Assembly (NCBI RefSeq): GCF_020687045.1 | Contig: NZ_JAJEPW010000012.1 | Location: 1 to 64,000, forward strand | Source: Vescimonas cirricatena | GTDB taxonomy: Bacteria; Bacillota; Clostridia; Oscillospirales; Oscillospiraceae | Length of the DNA stretch: 64,000 bases | Direction: 5' to 3' | Shown: positions 7,962 through 16,489 of the stretch, in pieces | How the letters are laid out: each line of letters begins with the position of its first letter | Position numbering within the stretch: position 1 is the first letter of the stretch | Position numbers and translations under genes: made by a program | The notes under the pieces: model-generated | What the model saw: the letters and a program-made list of their open reading frames with translations, nothing else | What the model was told of the DNA's origin: nothing | The model's database searches: none

Positions 7962-8666
7962 TTATTGATAGCGGTTCTTGTAATACTTCTTATAATAGCC
8001 GCCATCCTTTTTCTTGATGTTGTTGCGGACTACTCCGAGAATCTTGCTTCCACTTTTCCTCAGTTGTTCTATGACCTCGATGGCCTGCCGGTAGCGGACT
8101 TGATTGTCCGAAATGACAAGGATTGTTCCATCGCATTTGGCTGCTACGACGGCAGCGTCAATGACGCTGCCAAGCGGGGGGACATCGATCAGCACATAGT
8201 CGTAAGACTCTTTCGCCGCCTTCAAAAGCTCTTCAAAGTATTGCCCGCTCAGCAGTTCTACTGGGTTGGGGGGATACTTGCCTGCAAACATGATCGACAA
8301 ATTATCGTACTGCGTCTGATAAAGACATTCTTTGACAGAAGTCAGCCCTGTCAGCACCTCGCTCAGTCCCGCAGGGTTTTCCGCTGTGGTGTTACGCCCT
8401 GCCATAACCGATTTTCGCATATCCGCATCAATGACCAGCACACGCTTGTCCAATTCTGCAAGGCTCTTTGCAAGCTGCAGGGTAATAGTTGTCTTGCCTT
8501 CATTCTCATTGCAGCTTGTGATCACGACAGTGCAAATATCTTGACCGCAGAACTGCAAATTAGTTCGCAATGTCTTAAATGCTTCCTGCGTGAAGAAGTC
8601 TTTCTTTCCTGGAAGTTTTAAGGTTGTTTTCACAGACGATCCGTTTCCCAAAATTGTTTTCTCCAT
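7962..8666 (-). CDS. cpsD: Capsular tyrosine kinase (BY-kinase, CpsD/CapB-type)
   Basis: A 234-residue cytoplasmic P-loop kinase. Walker A is N-E-N-E-G-K-T-T (53-60), Walker A' V-L-V-I-D-A-D (76-82) and Walker B V-L-I-D-V-P (158-163). It ends in a tyrosine cluster (Tyr224, 225, 228, 229, 233) that is autophosphorylated in this family. It works with the neighbouring CpsC membrane protein, which activates it, and with CpsB, which dephosphorylates it, to control polymer length and export. Walker A lacks the common proline of the S-x-x-P-G-x-G-K form, but the key G-K-T is intact. Confidence 0.93.
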   Translation of the reverse strand: MEKTILGNGSSVKTTLKLPGKKDFFTQEAFKTLRTNLQFCGQDICTVVITSCNENEGKTTITLQLAKSLAELDKRVLVIDADMRKSVMAGRNTTAENPAGLSEVLTGLTSVKECLYQTQYDNLSIMFAGKYPPNPVELLSGQYFEELLKAAKESYDYVLIDVPPLGSVIDAAVVAAKCDGTILVISDNQVRYRQAIEVIEQLRKSGSKILGVVRNNIKKKDGGYYKKYYKNRYQ

Positions 8667-8667
8667 T

Positions 8668-9438
8668 TTATTTATCTTCTACCTCCTGCTTGGCCGAGGT
8701 CTTATACGCCGCATATGTCTTGTAATATCCGTATTTTCCCGACTTTTTGCCATCCGCATTCGGAATGTTGCCCAGAACACTGAGGCCAAGGTATCGCTCC
8801 AGATTTTCGTCATCGGTCTTAATGCGGTCATCGAGGAGGAAGATAATCAGGAAGATCACATAGGTTACAACGGCAGCAACAACGCCAGCAAAAGCGAATG
8901 TGAGCATCCTCGTGCTGTTGCAAGGATCAGGATCCGTCGTTCCCAGCTCATAGAGGTTCACCTGCTGAAACCCCATGGCATCTTCAATGCGCTTTGAACC
9001 GATGGTGCAGATTCGATCCACGATACGCTTTGCCAGTTCGGGGGAATCCGCTTTCACAGTCACCTCGAGAATACGGGTGTCCTCTGGGTTAGAAGTAGAT
9101 ACGCAGTCATATAGATCCTCGTACTCCATGTCCAGATTCAAGCTGCTGATAACTTCATCCAAAACGGTATGGCTTTTTAAGAGGTAGGTGCAGTCATTGA
9201 CAACCTTTAAGGCCAAGGAGAAATCGGAACTTGCGTCACTGGCAGTTGCACCATCCGCCTGACGCAGAATGTAGAGGGTCGCGGTAGAGGCGTATTGCGG
9301 GATAAATGTCATACGGTTGAACACCAAAAAGCCGCCACAGCAAATGCAGGCTGCGAGTATGATGGCCCATAACCGTTGGACGAATATGCCCCATAGGTCT
9401 TTCAGCGTAACTGTTTTAAAATTTGCTTTCTGATTCAT
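8668..9438 (-). CDS. cpsC: Wzz/CpsC-type chain-length regulator
   Basis: A 256-residue protein with two transmembrane helices (about residues 24-40 and 178-202) bracketing an extracellular domain, and a short cytoplasmic tail. This is the polysaccharide co-polymerase (Wzz) topology of CpsC/CapA, the activator subunit of the tyrosine kinase. It determines the chain length of the Wzy-polymerised polymer. It sits between the phosphatase and kinase genes with 1-2 base gaps, the standard Firmicute order. Confidence 0.92.
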   Translation of the reverse strand: MNQKANFKTVTLKDLWGIFVQRLWAIILAACICCGGFLVFNRMTFIPQYASTATLYILRQADGATASDASSDFSLALKVVNDCTYLLKSHTVLDEVISSLNLDMEYEDLYDCVSTSNPEDTRILEVTVKADSPELAKRIVDRICTIGSKRIEDAMGFQQVNLYELGTTDPDPCNSTRMLTFAFAGVVAAVVTYVIFLIIFLLDDRIKTDDENLERYLGLSVLGNIPNADGKKSGKYGYYKTYAAYKTSAKQEVEDK

Positions 9439-9440
9439 GC

Positions 9441-10178
9441 TTAAGAAAAGTCCTTTCTTACGGCCTCACCACGCAATAAACGGATTGCGTTATCGCAGCA
9501 TAGAGCCGCAGCATAGTCTGCGCCGTATTTCTTGTTGATGTAGTTGAAGCACGTCAACATTTCAGGTGGGCGAGACGAACAGTTGTGTGCATCTGAGGAA
9601 AAAAGATCGATTAGGCCAAGGGACAACAGCTTCCGGCATTGACGCTGAACAAGTAAGCCAAACCCGCGGAGCAGGGACTGTGTATCTGCTTGGAGCACCA
9701 CGCCATCGTGCCAGAACGCTTGAATCGCAGGAATTCTTCCATGCAGGGATCGATAGCGCTCGACATGGGCAAGAATGGGGATATAGCCTGCGTTGAGCAA
9801 CGCATGAAGGCCATTTCCAATTACTTTTTCAGGTGCTGTTTCCGAAAAGTCCACCAGCACATATCTGGTACCATTGACCGTTCTGCAAACGCCTTGCCTC
9901 AGCCAATTCACACATTCCGGTTCATACCGAAGTTCATTTCCCAAATACAGCGCCATGTCTGGATATGTTTTCTGCACATAGCTCGACAAGCGCTTAAATG
10001 CCGCATTTACCTTGTCATAATTGTCTCCAAAGTAGCCTGGGTGGAAATGAGGTGTACAGCAAAGCACCCGTGTGCCAGCTTGATAAGCCGCATCTAACAT
10101 GGCATGCATCTCATCTTCGTCTTTTGCACCGTCATCCACTCCGAACAAAAGATGTATGTGAATATCTGCAAGCCCCAT
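9441..10178 (-). CDS. cpsB: Capsular tyrosine-protein phosphatase (CpsB/PHP type)
   Basis: A 245-residue PHP-domain protein. The N-terminal D-I-H-I-H motif (His7, His9), the T-P-H-F-H motif and the late S-D-A-H motif supply the metal ligands of the manganese-dependent phosphatase. It removes phosphate from the CpsD tyrosine tail and thereby cycles the kinase. It abuts the capG gene without a gap and precedes cpsC. Confidence 0.92.
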   Translation of the reverse strand: MGLADIHIHLLFGVDDGAKDEDEMHAMLDAAYQAGTRVLCCTPHFHPGYFGDNYDKVNAAFKRLSSYVQKTYPDMALYLGNELRYEPECVNWLRQGVCRTVNGTRYVLVDFSETAPEKVIGNGLHALLNAGYIPILAHVERYRSLHGRIPAIQAFWHDGVVLQADTQSLLRGFGLLVQRQCRKLLSLGLIDLFSSDAHNCSSRPPEMLTCFNYINKKYGADYAAALCCDNAIRLLRGEAVRKDFS

Positions 10179-11324
10179 TTATCCGTCCTTCCTCCAAACC
10201 ATTTTATTCACGATGCCCGTGTAGTTCTGAATGATTCTGGCGACCTTCATGGACACATTTTCAGCGGTATAATCCGCCACCGGCGTACCGAAGCATTCCT
10301 CCCGCTGCATCCCGACAGCCATCTCCACCGCCTGAAGGAGGGGCTCTGCGTCGATTCCGGCGAGTACAAAGCAGCCCGCGTCCAGTGCCTCGGGGCGCTC
10401 AGTGGAGGTGCGGATGCTGACTGCCGGGAATGGCTTACCGACAGACAGGAAGAAACTGCTCTCCTCCGGCAGCGTTCCGCTGTCGGAGACCACCGCAAAG
10501 GCGTTCATCTGCAGGCAGTTGTAATCGTGGAAGCCCAGCGGTTCGTGGGCGATCACGCGGCTGTCCAGATGGAAGCCCGTCGCCTCCAGCCGCTTTCTGC
10601 TTCTCGGGTGGCAGGAGTAAAGGATTGGCATGTCGTACTTTTCCGCCATGGCATTGACCGCTGTGAACAGTTGGACAAAATTGCGGTCTGTATCGATGTT
10701 TTCCTCCCGATGCGCCGAGAGCAGAATGTACTGTCCCTTGGTCAGACCCAGACGCCGGTGGATATCACTGCCTTCGATCTTGTCCAGATTGGCGTGCAGC
10801 ACCTCTGCCATGGGACTGCCGGTCACGAAGGTGCGCTCCTTTGGCAGTCCACACTCCATCAGATACCGGCGTGCATGCTCCGAATAGCAGAGATTGACGT
10901 CGCTGATGATGTCCACGATGCGGCGGTTCGTCTCCTCGGGCAGGCATTCGTCCTTGCAACGGTTTCCCGCCTCCATATGGAAAATTGGGATATGCAGCCG
11001 CTTTGCGCCGATAACGGAAAGGCAGGAATTCGTATCGCCCAGGACCAGCACTGCGTCCGGTTTGACCTGCACCATCAGCTTGTAGGATTTCTCAATGATA
11101 TTCCCAATCGTAGCCCCAAGGTCATCGCCTACGGCATTCAAATAATAGTCCGGCGCACGGAGGCCGAGGTCGTCAAAAAACACCTGATTGAGGGTGTAGT
11201 CGTAGTTCTGACCTGTGTGAACCAGAATCTGTTCAAAGTACCGGTCGCAGCACTTTATCGTAGCGGACAGACGTATGATCTCCGGTCGCGTACCGATGAT
11301 TGTCATCAGCTTCAGCTTTCCCAT
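10179..11324 (-). CDS. capG: UDP-GlcNAc 2-epimerase-type enzyme of the FucNAc pathway (CapG)
   Basis: The 381-residue protein has the hallmarks of non-hydrolysing UDP-GlcNAc 2-epimerases: G-T-R-P-E (11-15), V-L-G-D-T-N-S, H-M-E-A-G-N-R with a P-E-E-x-N-R segment, and a late S-D-S-G-T motif. Because it follows capE and capF directly, its substrate is most likely the product of CapF, giving UDP-N-acetyl-L-fucosamine by C2 epimerisation, rather than UDP-GlcNAc itself. The three genes overlap or nearly touch. Confidence 0.88.
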   Translation of the reverse strand: MGKLKLMTIIGTRPEIIRLSATIKCCDRYFEQILVHTGQNYDYTLNQVFFDDLGLRAPDYYLNAVGDDLGATIGNIIEKSYKLMVQVKPDAVLVLGDTNSCLSVIGAKRLHIPIFHMEAGNRCKDECLPEETNRRIVDIISDVNLCYSEHARRYLMECGLPKERTFVTGSPMAEVLHANLDKIEGSDIHRRLGLTKGQYILLSAHREENIDTDRNFVQLFTAVNAMAEKYDMPILYSCHPRSRKRLEATGFHLDSRVIAHEPLGFHDYNCLQMNAFAVVSDSGTLPEESSFFLSVGKPFPAVSIRTSTERPEALDAGCFVLAGIDAEPLLQAVEMAVGMQREECFGTPVADYTAENVSMKVARIIQNYTGIVNKMVWRKDG

Positions 11325-11326
11325 TG

Positions 11327-12493
11327 CTACACCTCCTCAAAGTAGGTATCCGGATGGTTGGGGTCAAACTGCTCGTTGGCCCACATGACTGTCACCAGAT
11401 TTTCCGTCTCACTCAGATTGATAATGTTGTGGGTATAGCCCGGCAGCATATGGACGGCTTGGATCCGGTCACCGCTAACCTCGAATTTGATTTTTTCATC
11501 GGAGCCGATTTGGCGTTCCTGGATCAGCCCGTGTCCGGCCACGACCATGAAGAATTCCCACTTGCTGTTGTGCCAGTGCTGCCCTTTGGTGATGCCGGGC
11601 TTTGTGATGTTCACGGAGATCTGACCGCAGTTCTTCATTTTCAGCAGTTCTGTGAAGCTGCCTCGCTCGTCTACATTCATCTTCATCGGGAATGCGATTT
11701 TTTCCGGCGGCAGGTAGGAAAGATAGGTGCTGTAGAGCTTCTTCTCAAAGCTGCCTTCCGGAATCTCCGGGAGCAGCAGTGTCTGCGGCTGGTCGTGAAA
11801 GGTCTGGAGTAGTCGAACGATCTCGCCCAGCGTCACGCGGTAACTGACCGGAACGCTGCAATATGCTCCATCCGTCCGGTGGGGCTGGACCTCCATGGCA
11901 TTTAGGATCTCGTCGATCAGGTCGTCAATGTAGACCAGTTCCAGTTCGACTGCCGGATCCGAAACGGTGATAGGTAGATCCCGTGCGATATGATGGCAGA
12001 ATGTCGCCACCACGGAATTGTAGTTGGGGCGGCACCATTTTCCGAACAGATTGGGCAGGCGGTAGATCATCCCGGCTGCGCCAGTTTCTCTGCCATAGGC
12101 AAGAAGCAGCTCCTCCGCCGCCTTCTTGGACTGCCCATAGGGACTCCCGGCATACCGTCCGGCCAGACTGGCCTGAATGGAGGAGGAGAGCAATACCGGG
12201 CACCGGTTACCGCTTTTCCGAAGTATCTCCAACAGGGTACGGGTGAAGTCCGTGTTTCCGGCTGCAAATTCTCCTGGATCCTGGGGCCGGTTCACGCCAG
12301 CCAGATGGACCACGAAATTTGCCTTTTTGCAGTAGTCCGCCAAGGTCTCTGCCGAAGTATCCCGCGTACATAAAAGGATCTCCTCGATTTGCAGTACGGG
12401 CCGGGTCCTGTCTCTGCGATCCTTGATGGTGGAAAGGCGCTGCGTCAGATTCTTCCCGACAAATCCGTTTGCGCCGGTGATCAGTACATTCAT
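11327..12493 (-). CDS. capF: CapF-type epimerase/reductase with C-terminal cupin
   Basis: A 388-residue two-domain enzyme. The N-terminal short-chain-dehydrogenase domain (about 1-265) carries G-A-N-G-F-V-G (7-13) and Y-G-Q-S-K. The C-terminal cupin (about 275-388) is rich in His (Q-H-W-H, then P-G-Y-T-H-N). CapF first epimerises the CapE product at C3 through the cupin domain and then reduces C4 with NADPH, giving UDP-6-deoxy-L-talosamine for CapG. The ATG at 12493 overlaps the capE stop (TGATG) and has a GGAGG ribosome site, so I prefer it to the upstream TTG. Confidence 0.92.
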   Translation of the reverse strand: MNVLITGANGFVGKNLTQRLSTIKDRRDRTRPVLQIEEILLCTRDTSAETLADYCKKANFVVHLAGVNRPQDPGEFAAGNTDFTRTLLEILRKSGNRCPVLLSSSIQASLAGRYAGSPYGQSKKAAEELLLAYGRETGAAGMIYRLPNLFGKWCRPNYNSVVATFCHHIARDLPITVSDPAVELELVYIDDLIDEILNAMEVQPHRTDGAYCSVPVSYRVTLGEIVRLLQTFHDQPQTLLLPEIPEGSFEKKLYSTYLSYLPPEKIAFPMKMNVDERGSFTELLKMKNCGQISVNITKPGITKGQHWHNSKWEFFMVVAGHGLIQERQIGSDEKIKFEVSGDRIQAVHMLPGYTHNIINLSETENLVTVMWANEQFDPNHPDTYFEEV

Positions 12494-13521
12494 CAGCAAG
12501 TTCCTCCGAACAGCTTCAGCTTTAGAAGAAGCTGTTTCATTTCCTCCACATTCAGCCGGTGCGTATTGTGCGAAGTATACTGCTCGATTTTGCCGAACTC
12601 TGGATTTCCCTTGCTGAAATAGTTGTCATAGTTCAGATCTCGATTATCTGCCGGAATGCGGAAGAAGCCGGGCAGATCTTCCGCCCGCATCATTTCCTCT
12701 GCAGTGACCAGCACCTCAAAGAGCTTTTCACCATGGCGCGTTCCGATAATCGTCGAGCCAAGGTCGGAGTGCTTCAGCTCCAGCACAGCCTGTGCCAGCG
12801 TCTCGATGGTCGCAGCAGGGGCCTTCTGCACGAACAGGTCACCCTGTTCGCCATGCTCAAAGGCATAAAGCACAAGATCTACGGCATCGCTGAGCGTCAT
12901 CATGAAACGGGTCATATTGGGATTCGTGATCGTCAGAGGTTTTCCCTCGTCGATCCGGTCGCAGAACAGCGGAATGACCGAGCCGCGGGAAGCCATGACG
13001 TTGCCGTACCGCGTCAAACACAGAACCGGATCCCCAGGCAGCATCTGTCTGGAACGGGCAATCACATTCTTCTCCATGACAGCCTTCGTCATGCCCATAG
13101 CGTTGATGGGATAAGCCGCCTTGTCCGTGGACAGGAAGATGGCCTTCTTCACATGGTTGGCCACACAGGCGGAGATCACATTGTCGGAACCGGCCACATT
13201 GGTTTTGACCGCCTCCATGGGATAAAACTCGCATGAGGGCACCTGCTTCAAAGCTGCGGCATGAAATACATAGTCCACACCGCGGAACACATTCAGAATG
13301 GAATTGTAATCCCGCACATCTCCTATGTAAAACTTGATTTTCTCCGCGTGCTGCGGATACAGCTCCTGATAGGTGTGCCGCATATCATCCTGCTTCTTCT
13401 CATCCCGTGAGAGAATGCGGATCTCTGCAATGTCGGTGGTCAGGAAGCGGCGCAGCACAGCGTTGCCAAAGGAGCCTGTCCCACCGGTAATGAGCAGTAT
13501 TTTATCTTTGAACGATATCAT
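12493..13521 (-). CDS. capE: UDP-GlcNAc 4,6-dehydratase/5-epimerase (CapE)
   Basis: A 342-residue extended short-chain dehydrogenase. It has the NAD motif G-G-T-G-S-F-G (13-19) and S-T-D-K-A followed by N-A-M-G-M-T-K, where methionine replaces the usual Y-x-x-x-K tyrosine, as is characteristic of CapE/WbjB/FnlA enzymes. It converts UDP-GlcNAc into the 4-keto-6-deoxy-L-arabino-hexulose intermediate, the first step to UDP-L-FucNAc. It begins the capE-capF-capG block, so the capsule repeat very likely contains L-FucNAc. Confidence 0.93.
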   Translation of the reverse strand: MISFKDKILLITGGTGSFGNAVLRRFLTTDIAEIRILSRDEKKQDDMRHTYQELYPQHAEKIKFYIGDVRDYNSILNVFRGVDYVFHAAALKQVPSCEFYPMEAVKTNVAGSDNVISACVANHVKKAIFLSTDKAAYPINAMGMTKAVMEKNVIARSRQMLPGDPVLCLTRYGNVMASRGSVIPLFCDRIDEGKPLTITNPNMTRFMMTLSDAVDLVLYAFEHGEQGDLFVQKAPAATIETLAQAVLELKHSDLGSTIIGTRHGEKLFEVLVTAEEMMRAEDLPGFFRIPADNRDLNYDNYFSKGNPEFGKIEQYTSHNTHRLNVEEMKQLLLKLKLFGGTC

Positions 13522-13527
13522 CTGGTC

Positions 13528-14847
13528 TTACTCCTTTGTATGATTTCTTTGTTTTTCAGGCAGCACGCCGCGCAAAAGTACGGCATCCAGCATTAGTTTT
13601 GTATTTGGACGTAGCGGACGAATCAGCGCAGGAAGCAGGATCGTTGTCGAAGCCTGGGTGATCAGCGAGGCCGCAGCGGCTCCAGATGCTCCCCACGACG
13701 GGATCAGCGCAAGATTCAGCACAACATTCAGCACAGCCGCACTGACATACAGGTATTTCAGATATTTCTGTCTGTTTTCGCATACCATCCATGCGTTTCT
13801 GGCAACACCGAGATAGGAAAACGCCGTGTACCAAACCACGATGCGCAGAGGTCCAACTGCCGGCAAATAGGTTTCTCCATAGAGAATCAAAATAAAAGGC
13901 TTGGCGACAAGGCAGATCATTGCGGATACGAACAGGGACACATAAAAAACAATTGCGTAGAGTTGCCGGTTCTTCCGCTCATAGCGCAGGCGGTCCTTCT
14001 GAAAACTCTGCACAATCTCCGGATAAAGGGAATCAATGATTGCCGAGAGAATAAAGGCCCATGAAACACTGACCGTCGAAGCAAGGGAATAATGTCCAAC
14101 GGCATCTGCGCCAAGCATCTGCTTGAGCATCAGCTTGTCTGTACAGGCATAGATGGAGACCATCAGTCCGGCTATGATAAAGCTGCCGCTGCTTTGCAGA
14201 AGCTCCTTTGCTTTTTTCAGAGAGTAACGGAATCTTGTTCCGCCATTTTTGAAATAAGCGATCAGCAAAAACACCGCAAGTACGATGTAATCCAATGCGC
14301 TTGCAACGGCGAACCATTCCACACTTTTCCCAAGCGCAAGCAAAATAATTTTGTACACAGACATTGCCGCATACGAGACAAGTTCGGCAATGGCGGAATA
14401 CTTGGACTGGAGCCTGGCCTGAAACCAGTAGTTGAGGGTATCAAACACCTGAAAAATGAGGCCAATGCTGTACAGCGCTACAACCACAACGGTGAGACGT
14501 TCTCCTCTGTCCACGACACTGACAATACCGATGATTGCCAATGCAGACAGCAGACTTGAAATCGCCCGCAGCAACAGGGTCGTTCCAATTGTTTCGCCCT
14601 GCTGCTCCGGATGATCCACAAAGTTCTTGACGATCACACTGTTGATGCCAAGCGTACATAGCGAGGCAAAGAATGTCGCATATGCCGCTGCGTAATTGAT
14701 CAGGCCGTAATTGCTTGGGCCAAGATAGCGCGCCGCAAAAATACCAACGACAAAGGCCAGCAGCTTGTTCGCCACTTTGCCGCCGATGATCCATCCGGCA
14801 TTTTTAACAACTTTATTCTTTCTGAGCGACTGCAGCAAAATCTTCAA
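13528..14847 (-). CDS. wzx: Polysaccharide repeat-unit flippase (Wzx)
   Basis: A 439-residue integral membrane protein with about 12-14 hydrophobic helices and the N-terminal pattern of the MOP/Wzx family (N-A-G-W-I-I-G-G-K, then R-Y-L-G-P-S-N-Y-G-L-I-N-Y). It would flip undecaprenyl-linked repeat units across the membrane for polymerisation by Wzy. The reading frame opens with TTG at 14847, overlapping the acetyltransferase by 35 bases; a second TTG three codons later fits the GGAG ribosome site better, so the exact start is uncertain. Confidence 0.92.
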   Translation of the reverse strand: MKILLQSLRKNKVVKNAGWIIGGKVANKLLAFVVGIFAARYLGPSNYGLINYAAAYATFFASLCTLGINSVIVKNFVDHPEQQGETIGTTLLLRAISSLLSALAIIGIVSVVDRGERLTVVVVALYSIGLIFQVFDTLNYWFQARLQSKYSAIAELVSYAAMSVYKIILLALGKSVEWFAVASALDYIVLAVFLLIAYFKNGGTRFRYSLKKAKELLQSSGSFIIAGLMVSIYACTDKLMLKQMLGADAVGHYSLASTVSVSWAFILSAIIDSLYPEIVQSFQKDRLRYERKNRQLYAIVFYVSLFVSAMICLVAKPFILILYGETYLPAVGPLRIVVWYTAFSYLGVARNAWMVCENRQKYLKYLYVSAAVLNVVLNLALIPSWGASGAAAASLITQASTTILLPALIRPLRPNTKLMLDAVLLRGVLPEKQRNHTKE

Positions 14848-15337
14848 ACTCCTTCACCACTTTAGCTGGGACACCGGCCACCAGTGTATCCGCCGGCACA
14901 TCCGTGGAAACACAGGCACAGGCTGCGATCATGCTTCCATCTCCAATGCTCGTATTCAATAGGAGGGTAGATCGACCACCGATCCAGACGCCGCGGCCCA
15001 CTGTAATATGATAGGATTCGCCTTTTCCAGCCCGCCTTTTGTGGTTGCCCATATGGTGTCCTCCCGTCAGGAAGGTAACACCCGGAGCGATATCGCAGTT
15101 ATCTCCAATCGTTACTATCCCATTTCCATGAACAGTGAGATTGCATCCGATCCAACAATTTGCGCCAATGCGAAGCGTTCCTGTATTATAAATTGGCCCG
15201 ACAATTTTGGTATTTTCTCCGATTTCATAGCCGATGGAACGGAGAAGATTCCTCTTTTCAGAGAAGAACCGGGTTCCCGCCAGAGTATGATTGACAAGGT
15301 ATATCACAATTCTTTTTTTGATAGTCTTCAACTTCAT
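14813..15337 (-). CDS. Left-handed beta-helix (hexapeptide) acetyltransferase
   Basis: A 174-residue protein dominated by hexapeptide repeats (for example I-G-A-N-C-W, I-G-D-N-C-D, I-G-G-R-S-T) and the catalytic-region motif G-G-H-H-M-G-N-H. This is the fold of WbbJ/LacA-type O-acetyltransferases that use acetyl-CoA. It would decorate a sugar of the capsule repeat. I chose the ATG at 15337 (MKLKTIKK) because it overlaps the glycosyltransferase stop as ATGA and has a GGAGG site upstream. Confidence 0.87.
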   Translation of the reverse strand: MKLKTIKKRIVIYLVNHTLAGTRFFSEKRNLLRSIGYEIGENTKIVGPIYNTGTLRIGANCWIGCNLTVHGNGIVTIGDNCDIAPGVTFLTGGHHMGNHKRRAGKGESYHITVGRGVWIGGRSTLLLNTSIGDGSMIAACACVSTDVPADTLVAGVPAKVVKEFEDFAAVAQKE

Positions 15338-16482
15338 CTTTGATACCAGTCCTCCCGCAGCGGCTTTGCGGGGCTGCATGGACCGTTCGCAAACAACCCA
15401 GAAGCGTCTTTACCGTTCAAAAGGGCGTTCGATAGCTGCAAAAATCGCTTTGCTGCAACCTCCGCATTCCACAATTCTGTGATCGTCTGGTACGCCGCTT
15501 TTCCAAAGCTATACTGCATCGTCGTATTTTCAAGAAGCCGTCGTACCTTTTCATAAAGCTCCTGAATATTGCCGGAGTGATAAACGCTTCCATTCACGCC
15601 GTCATTTACGAGGTAAGGGGTTGCCCCAGCTGCATCGCTGGCAACCACCGCACAGCCGCTGTTCATGGCCTCGTTTAACACAGCGCCCCAGCCCTCTTGG
15701 CGGTCACTCGTGAATAAGCAGATGCCTGCGCTTCCCATATGACGGCGCACGGCTTCCGGAGACATGGCTCCAAGGAATCGTATATTGGTCTCCAGCAGCC
15801 CAGCTTCTGAAGCCTGCCGCTTGAGCTGCTGCTCCATCTCACCGGTACCGATCATCTCAATTTTGAAGCAGCATCCTGCATCACGGAGTCTCTTTGCAAC
15901 CTCAATCACATCGTCCGGATGCTTCCAGTCCAAGAAGCGTCCACACCACAAAATGGTTGCTTTTGCTTTGCGGTCAATCAAGTCATCAATGCTGGGATAC
16001 CGTATCGTCTCTGGGAAATAGCCCCATTTATAGCACCGACCGCGGAAAAGGCCGAATTTTGCATAATCCCCCGCAGTATAGGCACTGGCACAGAGCATAT
16101 ATGCCTTTCGCCACGGTGGATTGCAAGCGTGCCAGTGGAAAAATCGTTTTGGATATTTGAGAAGTGAATTTCCTGTTTTTAAGATTCGCTCGGAATATCG
16201 AAAAAACAATTTGGCCTTTTTGCCGTATTCCTTTGTCTGACGCTCTGGAAAGGAACCGGCTATCAAAACATCCAGATTATTTAATTGCTTCTGAACTTCT
16301 TGGTCTGCCATCGAACAGGTATACGGACGCACCAAATCATTTTCCCAGCCGAGGTTCTTTCTCTCCGCATCCATCTCTTTATGCGCCACGAAGCAATAGT
16401 TGTGATTTGTCAATTCATAGAGGGCATCGGATAGGGGGATCTGATGATGCGTAAAGTAGTTACTGCAAAAAAGAATTCTCAT
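15334..16482 (-). CDS. Glycosyltransferase, GT4-like
   Basis: The 382-residue protein has a two-domain GT-B layout: a variable N-terminal acceptor domain and a C-terminal nucleotide-sugar domain (about 190-340). The latter carries L-W-C-G-R-F, a short glycine-rich I-G-T-G-E and the E-x7-E region near E-G-W-G-A-V-L-N-E-A-M-N-S-G. It would add one sugar to the lipid-linked repeat unit in the cytoplasm. Donor and acceptor cannot be deduced. Stop and start overlap the acetyltransferase by 4 bases. Confidence 0.87.
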   Translation of the reverse strand: MRILFCSNYFTHHQIPLSDALYELTNHNYCFVAHKEMDAERKNLGWENDLVRPYTCSMADQEVQKQLNNLDVLIAGSFPERQTKEYGKKAKLFFRYSERILKTGNSLLKYPKRFFHWHACNPPWRKAYMLCASAYTAGDYAKFGLFRGRCYKWGYFPETIRYPSIDDLIDRKAKATILWCGRFLDWKHPDDVIEVAKRLRDAGCCFKIEMIGTGEMEQQLKRQASEAGLLETNIRFLGAMSPEAVRRHMGSAGICLFTSDRQEGWGAVLNEAMNSGCAVVASDAAGATPYLVNDGVNGSVYHSGNIQELYEKVRRLLENTTMQYSFGKAAYQTITELWNAEVAAKRFLQLSNALLNGKDASGLFANGPCSPAKPLREDWYQR

Positions 16483-16489
16483 GTAGCCA

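Noticed and set aside
10104..11345. Long plus-strand frame opposite capG
   Set aside because: Antisense shadow of a well-supported epimerase gene; its sequence has no protein family features.
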